64,000 nt of DNA, taken from contig OY747716.1 of the NCBI GenBank assembly GCA_963556495.2, positions 29,168,318-29,232,317 of the forward strand. Direction: 5' to 3'. Below are positions 13,601 through 64,000 of this stretch, piece after piece. Numbering within the stretch: the stretch's first letter is position 1; every line of letters starts with the position of its first letter. The stretch comes from Valencia hispanica (lineage: Eukaryota > Chordata > Actinopteri > Cyprinodontiformes > Valenciidae). Below the pieces are notes generated by a model, which worked only from the letters and a program-made list of their open reading frames with translations, searched no databases and was not told where the DNA came from. The position numbers and the translations under genes were made by a program.

Positions 13601-15732
13601 ATTGTGTTTTTGTTGATTTAATAAAACTTTGCACTGCAGCATTGCTCTCCGTGCACTCAAGAGTAAAAGTGTAATTGTGTGTGGGTAGTACTTCCTATTT
13701 TTAGTTGAAGAAATTTATATTTATTAAACTTGAAATCTGAAAACTTTAGTTTTACCTCAGTGCTCCATTATTTCTAACATTCATCCAGATTAATACCTTT
13801 CAGAGGTTTTTCTAATGTTTAATCTTGGCATTCAACAATAGTCATTAACTTTATTGACTGACAGGACGTCTGCTTTTGGTTTCAGGAGGTACAAAATGGC
13901 CGCCTCTTTCGCCTGCTTGCCAAACTGGGAACCATCAACGAGCGGCCAGAGTGAGTAACATAGCCTCCGCTTTGTGTTTGCTTTTTGCTTTTTTTGCCAC
14001 TCTAATCTTTCACTGTGAATCAGGTTTCAGAAGGACCCGGCGTGGTCCGAGACAGGCGACCGATACCTGTTGAAGCTTTTCCGGGATCACCTGTTTCATC
14101 AGGTGACGGAAGCGGGGACGCCGTGGATTGACCTTAGCCACATTGTCTCCTGCCTCAACAAAGTCAGTGAAATCTTTTCTCTTCAGTGGTGGAATATACA
14201 CACACTCATGTTAATTAGTATGTTTGTGAGTTAGAGCAATTGTACCCTGAAAGTAAAAGAACCCTGTGACCTGGTAAGGGTTCAAATCCATCATACAGTG
14301 TTGAGCCATATGATATAAAACCATTGGTAATTATCTCGATACAGAGCATATATCCACTCAGTTACTGTAATAATGTTTATTCATGCCTGTAACGCGGATC
14401 CTCCAGTCTTCTATATTTAAAACACATTTTCTTAAAGGCTGTGTCATACTTTGTAACTATCCATCCGTCCATCATCTCCCGCTTATCTCAGATTGAATGG
14501 ATAAAATTTAAAAGCTAATATAACTGACAGGTTTTTAACGGGTCTCCCACAAAAATGCAAAGCAAAAGAAAAAACATCAACAAGTAACCTTCTAAACCAA
14601 CTTCCTTCCAAGCCAAAGGGTAGAATCCAGAATTGAGTCCAGAATTTTTGTAAACAATTTTAAGGGCCCAGATTTAGGAATGTTTGAGACATATTAAACT
14701 GCCAGAGAATTGGATGTGGGAGATGTTGTACAGGATATGGAGTGTAATTTATCACAACACTGGATCTGTTGAGTAAATTTGCTCTACCGTCGGTTAAAAA
14801 CCTACAAGCATTAGCAGACGGGTGGTAAAATGACCTATTTTGCCTCTCGTCGTCAAATCCGTTTATTACTTGCTTTTCTTTGACAAAAACGACTAAAATC
14901 TTAAAGCTCACCCTTTTACTTTTTTGTCCTACAGAGCTAACAAGTGTGTTAAACAAGGATTGTTCAGTAAAGCTCATGAACAGACTGCAAATCATATATA
15001 ATCATATGAGCTGCACAGAAATGTGAAATATCTTTGAGACTTATCACAAGATCTCGTTCCTCTTTCTTTTTTTTTTTTTGCGCGTCTCAAGGTGTTTTAG
15101 ACCAATACTTCATGTACTTGACAAAATGCCACTTATAGGTCAATGTTTTTCTAAACAAAAATATACTCCTCAGTTCTCACCAAAGGTTCTGCATGTCTAA
15201 TAAGTCAAGTTTATTGGTATAGCACTGTTAAGAAGCAAGGCAGTTCAAAGTGCTTTACATAATAAAAACATAACACAAGGAACAAGCAAACAAAAAAGAA
15301 ACCAAGCATTACGGCGGCAAAATAAAAAGAAGTAATGAAAAGCTGCACTCCAGACCAGACCTAACGATGTTCCAGCGATTACTGATCAAAGGTACCTCTA
15401 AACAGATTTAAATGAACTCTGTGTTTCAGCAGCTTTTCAGTTTTCTGGAAGTTTGTTCCAGATTAGAGGAGCATAAAAACCGAATGGAGCTTCTCCATGT
15501 TTGGTCTGTTCAGTCCTTTGTCTACAAATCACATGTCTGTACTCGTCATGCTTGCTGCCACTTAGCGTGTGTGTTTTTTGTGTGTGCCCAGCTGGACGCG
15601 GGTATTCCTGAGAAGATCAGCTTGGTGTCCCGGGATGAGAAGAGCGTCCTTGTCGTCACCTATTCGGACCTAAAGCGCTGCTTCGACAGCACCTTCCAGG
15701 AGCTGCAGGCTGCAGCCGCCGGCTCTCTGTAG
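1410..15732 (+). CDS. PAN3: PAN3, poly(A)-specific ribonuclease subunit (13 of its exons, C-terminal ~542 codons)
   Basis: PAN3 is the regulatory subunit of the cytoplasmic PAN2-PAN3 deadenylase. It dimerises, binds poly(A)/PABP and recruits the PAN2 nuclease to trim mRNA tails. The spliced reading frame covers the end of the unstructured N-terminal region, the pseudokinase domain (exons 3542-9688), the coiled coil and the C-terminal knob that binds PAN2 (13886-15732). Recognisable blocks are YPPTAPHVAYMQPKANAPSF, SLFPLEPLPPPNR, HAGLLPESLIWAYIVQLSSA, SVNDIMPMIGARFYTQLD and YSDLKRC near the C-terminus. All exon phases join. The catalytic HRD-type motif of true kinases is absent (the region reads ACRVMDPSKILI), as known for PAN3. 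Introns range from about 70 bp to 4.2 kb. The PABP-binding PAM2 motif and the start codon lie upstream of the window. Convergent neighbour of FLT1. Confidence 0.97.
1834..1852 (+). repeat. (CTAC)n microsatellite in PAN3 intron
   Basis: Five CTAC units in the 359-bp intron 1628-1986. Nothing else is recognised in that intron. Confidence 0.8.
1987..2091 (+). CDS. PAN3: PAN3 exon: YPPTAPH segment
   Basis: 35 whole codons (VFPTFHIYPPTAPH to ADELRQ), acceptor TTTGCAG, donor GTATCT. This strongly conserved segment lies just upstream of the pseudokinase fold. Confidence 0.97.
2196..2253 (+). CDS. PAN3: PAN3 exon: ELIHRHLITMAQID
   Basis: A 58-nt exon ending in phase 1, acceptor CATCAG, donor GTAAAA. 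It encodes the helix ELIHRHLITMAQIDHSENP leading into the pseudokinase. Confidence 0.93.
2411..3475 (+). mobile_element. Tc1-like relic (family A) in PAN3 intron
   Basis: The left end (CATTGCCTTGAAAAAATATT) and right end (ACGTGACAAAATGTGAGACT) match the degenerate inverted termini of a Tc1-like family seen many times in this window. Internal landmarks such as AAAGTGGAAGGAAAA at 2545 and GGAGCTGCAGAGATCCACGG at 2970 recur in the other copies. No intact transposase remains. It occupies most of intron 2254-3541. Confidence 0.75.
3542..3703 (+). CDS. PAN3: PAN3 exon: start of pseudokinase
   Basis: Acceptor TTTTTTAG; the first two bases complete Asp, then VPSEVDSYHSLFPLEPLPPP up to CLRRIHG, ending in phase 1 before GTAATA. 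It starts the pseudokinase N-lobe (SYITSCYKAVNSKDDLPYCL). Confidence 0.97.
4000..4116 (+). CDS. PAN3: PAN3 exon: pseudokinase N-lobe
   Basis: 117 nt, acceptor GACCAG, donor GTGAGT; encodes FRLVNTKCMMLVDMWKKIQ and TLREVFTTKAFGDH. Phase 1 at both ends. Confidence 0.97.
4375..4476 (+). CDS. PAN3: PAN3 exon: VFSYDFHAGAETM
   Basis: 102 nt, acceptor CCCCCCAG, donor GTGAGT; encodes LVFSYDFHAGAETMFSRHFN through FTKRKWG, the hinge-side strand of the pseudokinase. Confidence 0.97.
4745..6340. mobile_element. Non-autonomous element with short inverted ends (family B)
   Basis: The left end AAAGGTATAGTTTAGA and the right end CCAAACTATCCCTCTAAG are near reverse complements (about 16 bp). The same 'AAAGGGATAGTT' ends flank similar-sized blocks at 24305-25955 and 55512-57295. 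No coding sequence is recognised. It fills most of the 2.5-kb PAN3 intron 4477-7008; the remaining 6340-7000 shows nothing I recognise. Confidence 0.45.
7009..7174 (+). CDS. PAN3: PAN3 exon: pseudokinase C-lobe core
   Basis: 166 nt, acceptor ATACAG, donor GTATAG. Encodes QHEPPPPRQHAGLLPESLIW, YIVQLSSALRTIHTAGLACR and VMDPSKILITGKT. The normal kinase catalytic loop is replaced by CRVMDPSKI, the pseudokinase signature. Confidence 0.97.
7421..7508 (+). CDS. PAN3: PAN3 exon: VNCVGVFDVLTFD
   Basis: 88 nt; the first base completes Arg, then LRVNCVGVFDVLTFDNSQ up to MPQYQ, donor GTACGT. It corresponds to the DFG-region strand, with no DFG motif. Confidence 0.96.
7629..7768 (+). CDS. PAN3: PAN3 exon: ADLVSLGKVVLALA
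   Basis: 140 nt, acceptor CATGCAG, donor GTAAGA, phase 2 out. Encodes QADLVSLGKVVLALACNSLA and SINYSSDLKNLI. Confidence 0.97.
8150..9235 (+). mobile_element. Tc1-like relic (family A), interrupted by a MITE
   Basis: Starts AGTGCCTTGCAAAAATAATA; internal landmarks GAGGAGCTGCAGAGACCCAC (8449) and AGGTGCAAATCTGGTGGAGA (9065) are shared with other copies. The two halves are separated by the insertion at about 8828-9008. It occupies most of PAN3 intron 7769-9558; nothing else is recognised there except (TTTA)n at about 8587-8608. Confidence 0.75.
8828..9008. mobile_element. hAT-type MITE nested in Tc1-like relic
   Basis: The two arms are inverted copies: TGTTTTAGATGTTTCCCTGC (about 8868) and GCAGGGAAACATCTAAAACA (about 8966), with outer ends GGCCTTCAAGGCACAC and GTGTGCCTTAAGGAC. 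This is a common teleost MITE with hAT-like ends. I could not define the target duplication with confidence. Confidence 0.7.
9559..9688 (+). CDS. PAN3: PAN3 exon: end of pseudokinase
   Basis: 130 nt, acceptor TATGCAG, donor GTAAAC. Encodes YLLTDQSRLRSVNDIMPMIG, ARFYTQLDASQMRNDVIEED and LAK, leading to the coiled coil. Confidence 0.97.
13090..13510 (+). mobile_element. Tc1-like fragment (family A)
   Basis: Shares AATATCCCAAGCTTTGAACA, AGAGAAGTAGCCAAGAGGTC and GCTCAGGTGGGAGAATCTGC with the other family A copies. It is truncated at both ends and runs into a poly-C tract. Confidence 0.65.
13512..13531 (+). repeat. poly-C tract (20 C)
   Basis: Twenty consecutive C bases at the right edge of the Tc1-like fragment. 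Confidence 0.9.
13886..13950 (+). CDS. PAN3: PAN3 exon: EVQNGRLFRLLAKLG
   Basis: 65 nt, acceptor TTTCAG, donor GTGAGT, phase 2 out; encodes EVQNGRLFRLLAKLGTINER and then Pro plus a split Glu. Coiled-coil/knob boundary. Confidence 0.97.
14024..14162 (+). CDS. PAN3: PAN3 exon: C-terminal knob
   Basis: 139 nt, separated from the previous exon by a 73-bp intron. Encodes FQKDPAWSETGDRYLLKLFR, DHLFHQVTEAGTPWIDLSHI and VSCLNK; donor GTCAGT. The PAN2-binding knob domain. Confidence 0.97.
15200..15530 (-). mobile_element. L2-like LINE 3' fragment, antisense to PAN3
   Basis: Reading + strand, it begins AAGTTTATTGGTATAGCACT and continues with AGTTTTCTGGAAGTTTGTTC and AGATTAGAGGAGCATA, the reverse complement of the 3' end of the LINE at 18845-20540. 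It ends about 60 bp before the last PAN3 exon. The rest of intron 14163-15591 is unrecognised, apart from a TCCATCCGTCCATCATCTCC repeat scrap near 14463. Confidence 0.7.
15592..15732 (+). CDS. PAN3: PAN3 last coding exon and stop
   Basis: Acceptor GTGCCCAG; encodes LDAGIPEKISLVSRDEKSVL, VVTYSDLKRCFDSTFQELQA and AAAGSL, then TAG at 15730-15732. The end matches known PAN3 C-termini closely. Confidence 0.98.
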   Translation: MDAGIPEKISLVSRDEKSVLVVTYSDLKRCFDSTFQELQAAAAGSL

Positions 15733-17765
15733 CGCCCCCTTTTCGGGCCCAGGGTGGGACTGCCCAGACCTGGAGCGCACCATTGCACTACTACAGCGGA
15801 GGACCAGGCTCTAAGACATCAGCACAGCGTAGGCAGCGAGGCGGGGCTTCATGAACCTCAGTCACATACACTGATTCCTGTCCACCAGAAACCATTTTTG
15901 TAAAGCATATATATATATTTTTTTTGTGGCTGAAAATTGAAAATCAACAAAAAAAAAAAGGAAAATGGAAGCTGTGATGAACGACATTTTTTTTTAAATC
16001 TGGGGAACAAAACGAGAAACAACATTTTTTCCTGCTTTTATTGTTTATTTCTACAATTGGGGATGTTTTTCCTTCTTTTTTTCTTTTGGGGAGGAGGATG
16101 CACTAAGATTTTAATTTTTGTTATTTTTATGAAAATGTGTGAGTGGCCTACTTGGTGCACAGCGTGCTAAAGGTCATACACATAGACATAGAAACAAGAG
16201 AATGAACATCCAGGTTTCTGTTGAATTCGCATCTCTCTGCCGGTTGGAGACCACACCCCTTCATTCTGACGCACTCGGAGACGGGACGCATCACTCGAGG
16301 CTTTCAGCGCAACGGGACACCACCTGTTTCTTAAAATTGGGTCAGCCCAGCTCAGCCCCGACGGCTGGTTCCCTGTATGAAATGACTAACCACTTGGTCG
16401 GGTGGAAAGGGTGGGGTGGGGGTGGTGTGGATTTCAGATGTTTTTTTAAAGGGGAAAAAGGAACATGAGGCTCATATTGGCGGGTGGGTGGGCGAACATG
16501 GGCTCGGGACCAGGATCTGAGGTTTTTCTGTTGGCACTGAGGAAGGTGGTCTTCTCCTGAGGCTGAAATGTTTGTTACATATGCAGCAGCCACCTTGTGG
16601 TTTATGGACTCTGCTGTCGTCAGTGAGCCACAGCTGCCTCTTTGTGGAATGTCCTTAATTTGTCCCCCCCCTCTCTTTTGGTCTCCTCAACCCCTGTCTT
16701 TATCTTCTTATTTTTTGTGCTATAATCCCAAACTTCACTCAGCTGGGGGGGTGGGGGGTATTTTTGAAAGAAAATTGATATATGTTGACTTTTTAACCAG
16801 CTGCTTTTTCTCTCTGCTCAGCTGTTGTGCAAGATCGCACGACGGGACACATGAGGCCAATCAGGTTTTGCCTCACTTTTGCTCTTTAATACTCTGTGGA
16901 CCAATTCCAGCAGGGGTTTTAGGTGAAACAGTGAAGGGATCGAAGGCGAAGAAGAGTGGCGGGGGACACCGACTTCAGTTTTATTTGGTTTTTTCAGGAT
17001 CATGAGATACGAACAGGCTGGAGACGAAGCTTTCCCACTCGGATTTTCTCTCAGGATGACAAACAGCCGGAGCCCCCTCCCCTTCCCCCTCCAGCCCCAA
17101 TGATTGAATGTCTTTGGCTGTCATTGGGCGGGACATCTGCAGATGGAGGTTTTAGGTTGTTAAAAGTTTTGTCGGGATCATGCTGCCAGGGATTTCATGT
17201 TGCCCCGAAGCACAGATCTGTTTTTCTTTTACTATCTTCAATTCAGACCATTGATTTTGATTTCCCCGCCTTTGTCTCATTGTATGAATGTCAACAAACA
17301 TGAAGTACATTTCCAAATCAGGCAGCATCTCATCCATAGTTGGCCTCTTCTCTGATTTTTAAGGAAGATATGAAATGATCTGTTCTTGGGGGTAACTGAT
17401 GAGCAGGGAACTGTTAGATCATGTACTACTTCCTCTGTTTTACTGAAATCGATGAACAAAGAAGAATTAAACAAATTTGGTGAATGTGGTGCTTTAGAAA
17501 TCCCTCACACACACACTTAGAAATACACCCGAAAACCTTTGGACTCAGTCAACATGTCGGTGTTTAATCACTGTAGTCCACATTTTAACACACACTCCAA
17601 TTAACTTTAGAGTCGACCCCCCAGCCACCGAGTTATCCCCCACAGCAGCACACCTACAATCACCCTCTTAATATGTTTTATGCCCCTTTTGTGTTCTTGT
17701 CTCAAATTTTTTGCAATATTTGTGTGTACAGCAGTATTTTAATAAAGAATACCAAAACTGATGTT
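15733..17765 (+). other. PAN3: PAN3 3' UTR
   Basis: About 2 kb of non-coding sequence between the stop and the AATAAA at 17741. It holds short poly-T/A runs, C-rich and G-rich patches (about 16660-16770, 17080-17100) and no transposon I can recognise. Open frames in it have no protein-like character. Confidence 0.75.
17741..17746 (+). terminator. PAN3 poly(A) signal
   Basis: AATAAA in ATTTTAATAAAGAATACC, the best-placed hexamer at the end of the unique 3' UTR, just ahead of a transposon relic. Confidence 0.7.
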
Positions 17766-17819
17766 GATGTGAAATCTCGTTTTTGCTGCTAATATACATT
17801 AAAGTGCATTTAAAGTGCA

Positions 17820-18770
17820 CCTTAGGCTACCTTTTGTTGAAGTTACAGCTGCAGATCTTTTGCTTGAAATGAATTAAACCTAAATCAGACTGGATGGAGA
17901 ATCTGAACAACAATTTTCATGTCTTCCCATGGATTATCGTTGCCTTTAGTTCTGGACTTTGACTAGTCCATTCCAACCTACGAATGTTCTTAGATGTAAA
18001 TTGTTCCGTCAGCTTCGGCTGTGTGTTTACAGTTGCTGACCTGCTGGAAGGTGAACTTCCACCACAGTCCAAAGTCTTGCAGCCTCCAACATATCTTCTA
18101 GGATTGCCCTGTATTTAGTTTAATCTTTGGCTTTGCTGAAGAAAAGGCATACATAGCATGATGCTTCTGTTCAGGGCTGTCACATGACCATCTTCCACAA
18201 CTTTCTCTGACCCATCTGCTGTTTATTCTCTAATAAACCTTTTAAGATCTTCGCAAAACACCTGGAATTATTCTGAGGATAAATTAAAAACAGATGGGCT
18301 CTTTTTACTAATTAACTCCTGGAGGAAATTGACTGAAATGTAGTGCTGTGTTGAAAAAGATTGATTATATGATTCTTTATCAATTCTTACAAGAAATTCC
18401 TAAACAATCGATACGAATGTCCAACAATTGATTTGTTTGACATTGTTTGCCCTTTTTACAGCTAAAATAGGGAACAGTCCAGATGGGCATTTTAAGGCTT
18501 AGGTGATATGTTGATACAGTTTCCCCTGGTGAACTGTAACCCCACCCAATGTTGCATAATTGAATTACAAGGATGTAATTAAAGTAACCGCTTAAAAAAC
18601 GTTTTTGGAAATGGAAATGCACACCACACTTTTCAGGTTTCATTTGGTAAAAAATCTTTAGAAACTTTCCGATTTCACAATTATGCACTATTTTAGTTTG
18701 GTCTGTCAAATGAATTCCCAATATGTTTGTGGTTGTTACGTGACGAAATGTGAATGAGTTTAAAGTGTGT
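17820..18770 (-). mobile_element. Tc1-like relic (family A), reverse orientation
   Basis: On the + strand it carries the reverse-oriented family landmarks GAAGTTACAGCTGCAGATCT, GGACTTTGACTAGTCCATTC and CTGCTGGAAGGTGAACTTCC, and ends GTGGTTGTTACGTGACGAAA. It sits directly downstream of PAN3. Confidence 0.8.
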
Positions 18771-18844
18771 GAACACTAATGTAAAGGGCTGTTTGTATAG
18801 AAGGTTGAGGTAGGGTTCCTGTTGTAGTTACTACACCCAGTCTT

Positions 18845-20540
18845 AATGGCAAGGCAATTTTATTTGTATAGCACACTTTCAACATCAAGGTGCTTTACAT
18901 GATTAAGTGGTAAAATAAAAATAGCAGTAAAACACAGACAAAGCATTTAAAGTAAAAACAGCAATAAAGCAAGAATCACACTCAGATACATCAAAGCATT
19001 ACATAGCATATAATGTAAAAACAGTAAAACAAGAAAAATACACAAAACATGATACATCAAAGCATTACACAAAGGCAACTCTAAACAGATACTTTTTTAG
19101 TTGTGATTTAAAAGAACTCAGGGTTTCAGCAGCTTTGCAGTTTTCTGGAAGTTTGTTCCAGATTAGAGGAGCATAGAAACAGAAAGCTGCTTCTCCGTGT
19201 TTAGTTCTAATTCTAGGGATGTTGAGTAGACTGGTATTGGAGGACCTGAGTGGTCTGGGGGGTTGGTATAGGGACGGCAGATCTTCAATAAACTTTGGTG
19301 CTAAGCCATTCAATGATTTATAAACTAGTAAAAGTATTTAGAAGTCTATTCTCTGAGCTACATGGAGCCAGTGTAAGGACTTTAGAACTGGGGGTATGTG
19401 CTCTACTTTCCTGGTTCTTGTGAGGACAGGAGCAGCAGCGTTCTGGATCAGCTGCAGCTGTCTGATTGACTTTTTAGGCAGACCTGTGAAGACGCTGTTG
19501 CAGTAATCAATCCGATTAAAGATAAACACATGGATGAGTTTTTCGAGGTTCTGTTGCGACATTGGTCCTTTAATCCTAGAAATGTTCTTCTGGTGATAGA
19601 AGGCTGACGTTTTTATTGCCTTTATGTGACCCTGGAGGTTCAGGTCTGAGTCTATTACTACACCTAGATTTCTGGCCTGATCAGTATTTTCTAGCTGTAT
19701 TAACTGAAGCTGTGTGCTGACTCTTGATCTTTCCTCTTTAGGTCCAAAAGTAATTATTTCTGTTTTGTTTCTGCTCAATTGGAGGAAGTTATGACACATC
19801 CATCCATTGATTTGCTCGATGCATGTAGGCTACTTAGCCTTTGGATGGATTTAAAGTGACCTGGTGACATCGTGATGTAGAGCTGAGTATCATCTGCATA
19901 GATATATGGTAGCTGATCTTATTGGTTGTTATAATCTGGGCTTTTGGAGCATGTAGATATTAAATAAAAGAGGCCCCAAGATGGAGCCCTGGGCTACCCA
20001 CGTGATTTCTGTTTGTTGTGATGAAAAGTTTCCTATTGAAACAAAGAAGTCCCTGTTCTTTAGGTAAGACTCCAACCAGCCAAGTACTGTACCAGAGAGT
20101 CAGACCCAGCTCTCTAGTCGTTCTAATAAAATATCATGATCAACAGTGTCAAATGCTGCACTGAGATGCAACAGAACCAGCACTGTGGTTCTACCACAGT
20201 CTGTATTTATGCGGATGTCATTGAAGACTTTGACGAGGGCACTCTCGCTGCTGTGGTGAGCACAGAAAACAGACTGAGAAAAACATAAAAGCTGTTGGTC
20301 TCTGTTAGGAAGCTATTTAAATCAGGAAGAGGCTGTGAACATAAACTAGCGATCTGCAGACTGTCATGAATCACTGTTGCAACATGTTTGAAAAAAACAA
20401 AAAAGTTGTCTATTTTCCCAAAAGGCAAATAGGCTTGCTCCCAAGAGTAAGCCCAAACTAAATCTTGTTCGGTATCACTGTGGGCAGTCTGTGGACTTGG
20501 GCTAGAGATGGAGAAGATGCATTCACAGCACAATTTATGA
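18845..20540 (-). mobile_element. L2-like LINE, 5'-truncated, dead
   Basis: On the - strand the reverse transcriptase block is readable in broken frames: a VLVLLHLSAAFDTVDHDILL-like stretch near 20100-20190, then [34 protein letters not shown] and, at the 3' end, MNGLAPKFIEDLPSL and LIWNKLPENCKAAETLSSFK. These are the FD-TVDH and C-terminal blocks typical of L2/CR1-type LINEs. Several stops and frameshifts are present. The tail (TGCTATACAAATAAAATTGCC on the - strand) ends at about 18845. Confidence 0.85.
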
Positions 20541-22094
20541 TTGTGTGACTTTCATAGGTGGGATAGGAGGAGCACTGGGAGATTTACCAGTGCAGTCACC
20601 AGTTTCCTTACTTTTTACAAATGGAATATTTGGTCCTGCAATGCTGATTATTTTTGAATGTTGTAACAGCAAGTCACAAATTGTGAAAAATATTTACTGT
20701 GTGAAATCTTAGACAGCTCTCTGATTAGTGCCTTTATGTAACTTGCTTTCATCAAACACTATTATTAGAGAACACAATGCAGTATGGAGGTCATAGATTT
20801 AGGGCTTTAGGATAATTGTTCTTTTTATTTCATCATGATTCTGCATAATACGTCAATACCGTTTTACAGTAGATTGCTGAGCTGACTGGCCTGCAGGGAA
20901 GACCTGTACACTACTCCAAATATTTGACACATAATGACACAAAGTAAAACAGACGGTTTAAATAATCGCTTTCAAAAGGAAAGACGATGCAACACAAAGG
21001 CAAATATGGCTCCAGTGTAACACATGAAACTCAGCTAAAACTGGCGTTGATGTTCAGTCCCAATGTTAATCAAAAATATATAACATAGCATGCAGTCCAA
21101 CTCAGACTTTTAATACACTGATTATCAGCATGTAGGTCAGTAATGGTTTCTTTTTATATCTGAATTCTTCCTTTTTCACCTTTAAACAACAAAAATTTGA
21201 TTTTTACAAAATTAGGTGCATAGGTCTGAATTTCTTTTGGAGTGTCTCTTCTTCAGATGGGGTTTATCTGTAGGAAAATGAAATCTGTAGTTCTTCTATT
21301 GCTGTCAAATGTATTTTCAACATCTGTGAATGAATAGGTGCTATAAAAGAGAGTGAGATATTTGGTTTTCATACAAAGAAAACCCCTTTATTATCTTTTA
21401 TTCTTAATTTCCCTCTCAATTGTCAGTTTATTTATGCCACTTTTCTGAAATGCATCAAATCTCACGGTATCCCTTTCAGAGGCACAAAAAAGTCCATCCA
21501 TCCATCTTCTGTACCTTTCATTCCTATGCAGGGTTGCAGGGGTGGGGGTGGGTCTAGTGCCTATCTCAAGCTGTCATGGGGCGAAAGACGGGGTACACCC
21601 TGGACAGATCGCCAGTCCATCGCAGGGCGACACAGAGAAACACAGGACAAACAACCATGCACGCACACACTCATACCTAAGGGCAATTTTAGAGAGACCA
21701 ATTCACCTAACATTCATGTTTTTGGACTGTGGGAGGAAGCCAGAGTACCCGGAGAGAACCCACGCATGCACAGGGAGAACATGCAAACTCCATGCAGAAA
21801 GACCCCAGGCCGGAATTTGAACCCAGGACCTTCTTGCTGCAAGGCAACAGTGCTACCACAGTGCCAACTCAATGAAAGTAGATTTTAGTGTATTTCAGTG
21901 TTGAATTGCCTTATAGATATAAAAGTATATATACATAACCCAGTGGAAATTTTTTGTTAAATAATAAGTACATAAATGCTCACGTCATCTATAACATGAC
22001 TACAAAGTAATAATAAATACAGATATTTATTCTGTCTAATGTGAATACTATACTATAGTTTTTTCCAGCATACAGTAGTTGTGCAAGAGGAAAT
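20541..22094. other. Intergenic space between PAN3 and FLT1
   Basis: Mostly unrecognised AT-rich sequence with a generic fish repeat at 21490-21870. Part of it may be extended FLT1 3' UTR, because more poly(A) hexamers on the - strand occur (for example 22026-22031 and near 21380). Confidence 0.5.
21490..21870 (+). repeat. Teleost interspersed repeat ('pen-and-paper' family not classified)
   Basis: Carries the widespread fish motif CACCCTGGACAGATCGCCAG, TTTTTGGACTGTGGGAGGAA and AGAACATGCAAACTCCATGC. A partial copy in reverse orientation lies at about 63020-63095. I do not know its class with certainty. Confidence 0.7.
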
Positions 22095-22100
22095 TTTATT
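22095..22100 (-). terminator. FLT1 candidate poly(A) signal
   Basis: TTTATT on +, AATAAA on -, about 380 nt past the FLT1 stop. Another hexamer is at 22026-22031. Real cleavage sites need transcript data. Confidence 0.4.
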
Positions 22101-22479
22101 TTAAACAGCAATGTTCCTCGTCACAAAGCAGGAGGTACCAAGACAATAAGCTTTATATAAGATCCGGTTAACTTCTGGAAGATGAGCTGCTCTTGACAGA
22201 GAAGACAAGTTTGTCTGTAACTTCATACTTATGGATTTTGAAAAGTGAAACAAAGAGATTAAATGTTTTGTTTGTAAAAAAAAAAAGCTTGCTACAGATT
22301 TCTAACTATTTTTTGGGACTTTAGGAACAGGATTTTATGGGAATACCTGCAGGCAATACTATGAGGTAGAGGATGAAAAACAGCGAAGTGTGAAAGCAGA
22401 ATAAGTTTTGGATGGCTGGATATTGACGCATGAACTCGGTAGGAAGCTCTCAGATGATTACACATCTGGGAGCCAGAAG
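22101..22479 (-). other. FLT1: FLT1 3' UTR (proximal part)
   Basis: Non-repetitive sequence immediately downstream of the FLT1 stop on the - strand, up to the first candidate poly(A) hexamer. Confidence 0.5.
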
Positions 22480-63938
<41,459 letters not shown>

Positions 63939-64000
63939 CTGTGAACGGGGAAAGCCGAAGAAAAAAATAACCATCACATGTTTTGCTTTCCCACAATGAC

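Larger units (their letters stand above)
9689..13885 (+). other. PAN3 intron, mostly unrecognised AT-rich sequence
   Basis: A 4.2-kb intron. I recognise only a Tc1-like fragment at about 13090-13510 and a poly-C run. The rest, especially 10200-12480, shows no repeat family I know and no convincing exon, so conserved non-coding elements are possible but cannot be judged without alignment. Confidence 0.6.

Noticed and set aside
16139..17005. Several frames of 80-145 codons downstream of the PAN3 stop
   Set aside because: They fall inside the PAN3 3' UTR; no conserved motif is seen.
21526..21888. Overlapping + strand frames rich in Arg/Gly/His
   Set aside because: They lie entirely within a widespread fish interspersed repeat.

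Overview
The window is vertebrate nuclear DNA, almost certainly from a ray-finned (teleost) fish. Coding sequence is split into short exons with GT-AG introns, and the introns are filled with fish-type mobile DNA: Tc1/mariner relics, L2-like LINEs, hAT-type MITEs and long CA repeats. No bacterial, phage, CRISPR or viral locus was seen.

Two convergent genes make up the coding content. On the + strand, 1410-15732 holds the last 13 coding exons of PAN3, the pseudokinase subunit of the PAN2-PAN3 deadenylase. Its 3' UTR runs to a poly(A) signal at 17741. On the - strand, 63938 down to 22480 holds 26 coding exons of FLT1 (VEGFR1), from Ig domain 2 through Ig3-7, the transmembrane helix, the split tyrosine kinase and the C-terminal tail. 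I derived every exon edge from splice sites and checked that phases join without a break: about 542 PAN3 codons and 1112 FLT1 codons. The first exons of both genes lie outside the window. PAN3 and FLT1 are also convergent neighbours in human, so the linkage is ancient.

Layout: 1-1337 Tc1-like relic; 1410-17765 PAN3; 17770-22080 intergenic, with a Tc1-like relic, an antisense L2-like LINE and a generic fish repeat; 22480-63938 FLT1. FLT1 introns carry most of the transposons: L2-like copies at about 24.6, 29-30.6, 30.9-32.5 and 48.2-50 kb, several Tc1-like families, a palindromic MITE at 55.9-56.4 kb, a 1.8-kb inverted-repeat element around it, and a long CA/TG tract at 38.85-39.26 kb.

Most worth a second look: (1) the FLT1 activation loop has Asp where human VEGFR1 has its activity-limiting Asn; (2) the FLT1 tail lacks the segment carrying the PLC-gamma docking tyrosine yet keeps a VEGFR2-like block; (3) possible soluble or truncated FLT1 transcripts (read-through after the Ig6 exon, and a 22-nt microexon-like unit before it); (4) an insertion in an L2 copy with a clean 6-bp target duplication, retaining two exons like the N-terminus of fish SWIM/YqaJ-type proteins; (5) a palindromic MITE whose loop holds an exact 20-nt copy of sequence 2.8 kb away.
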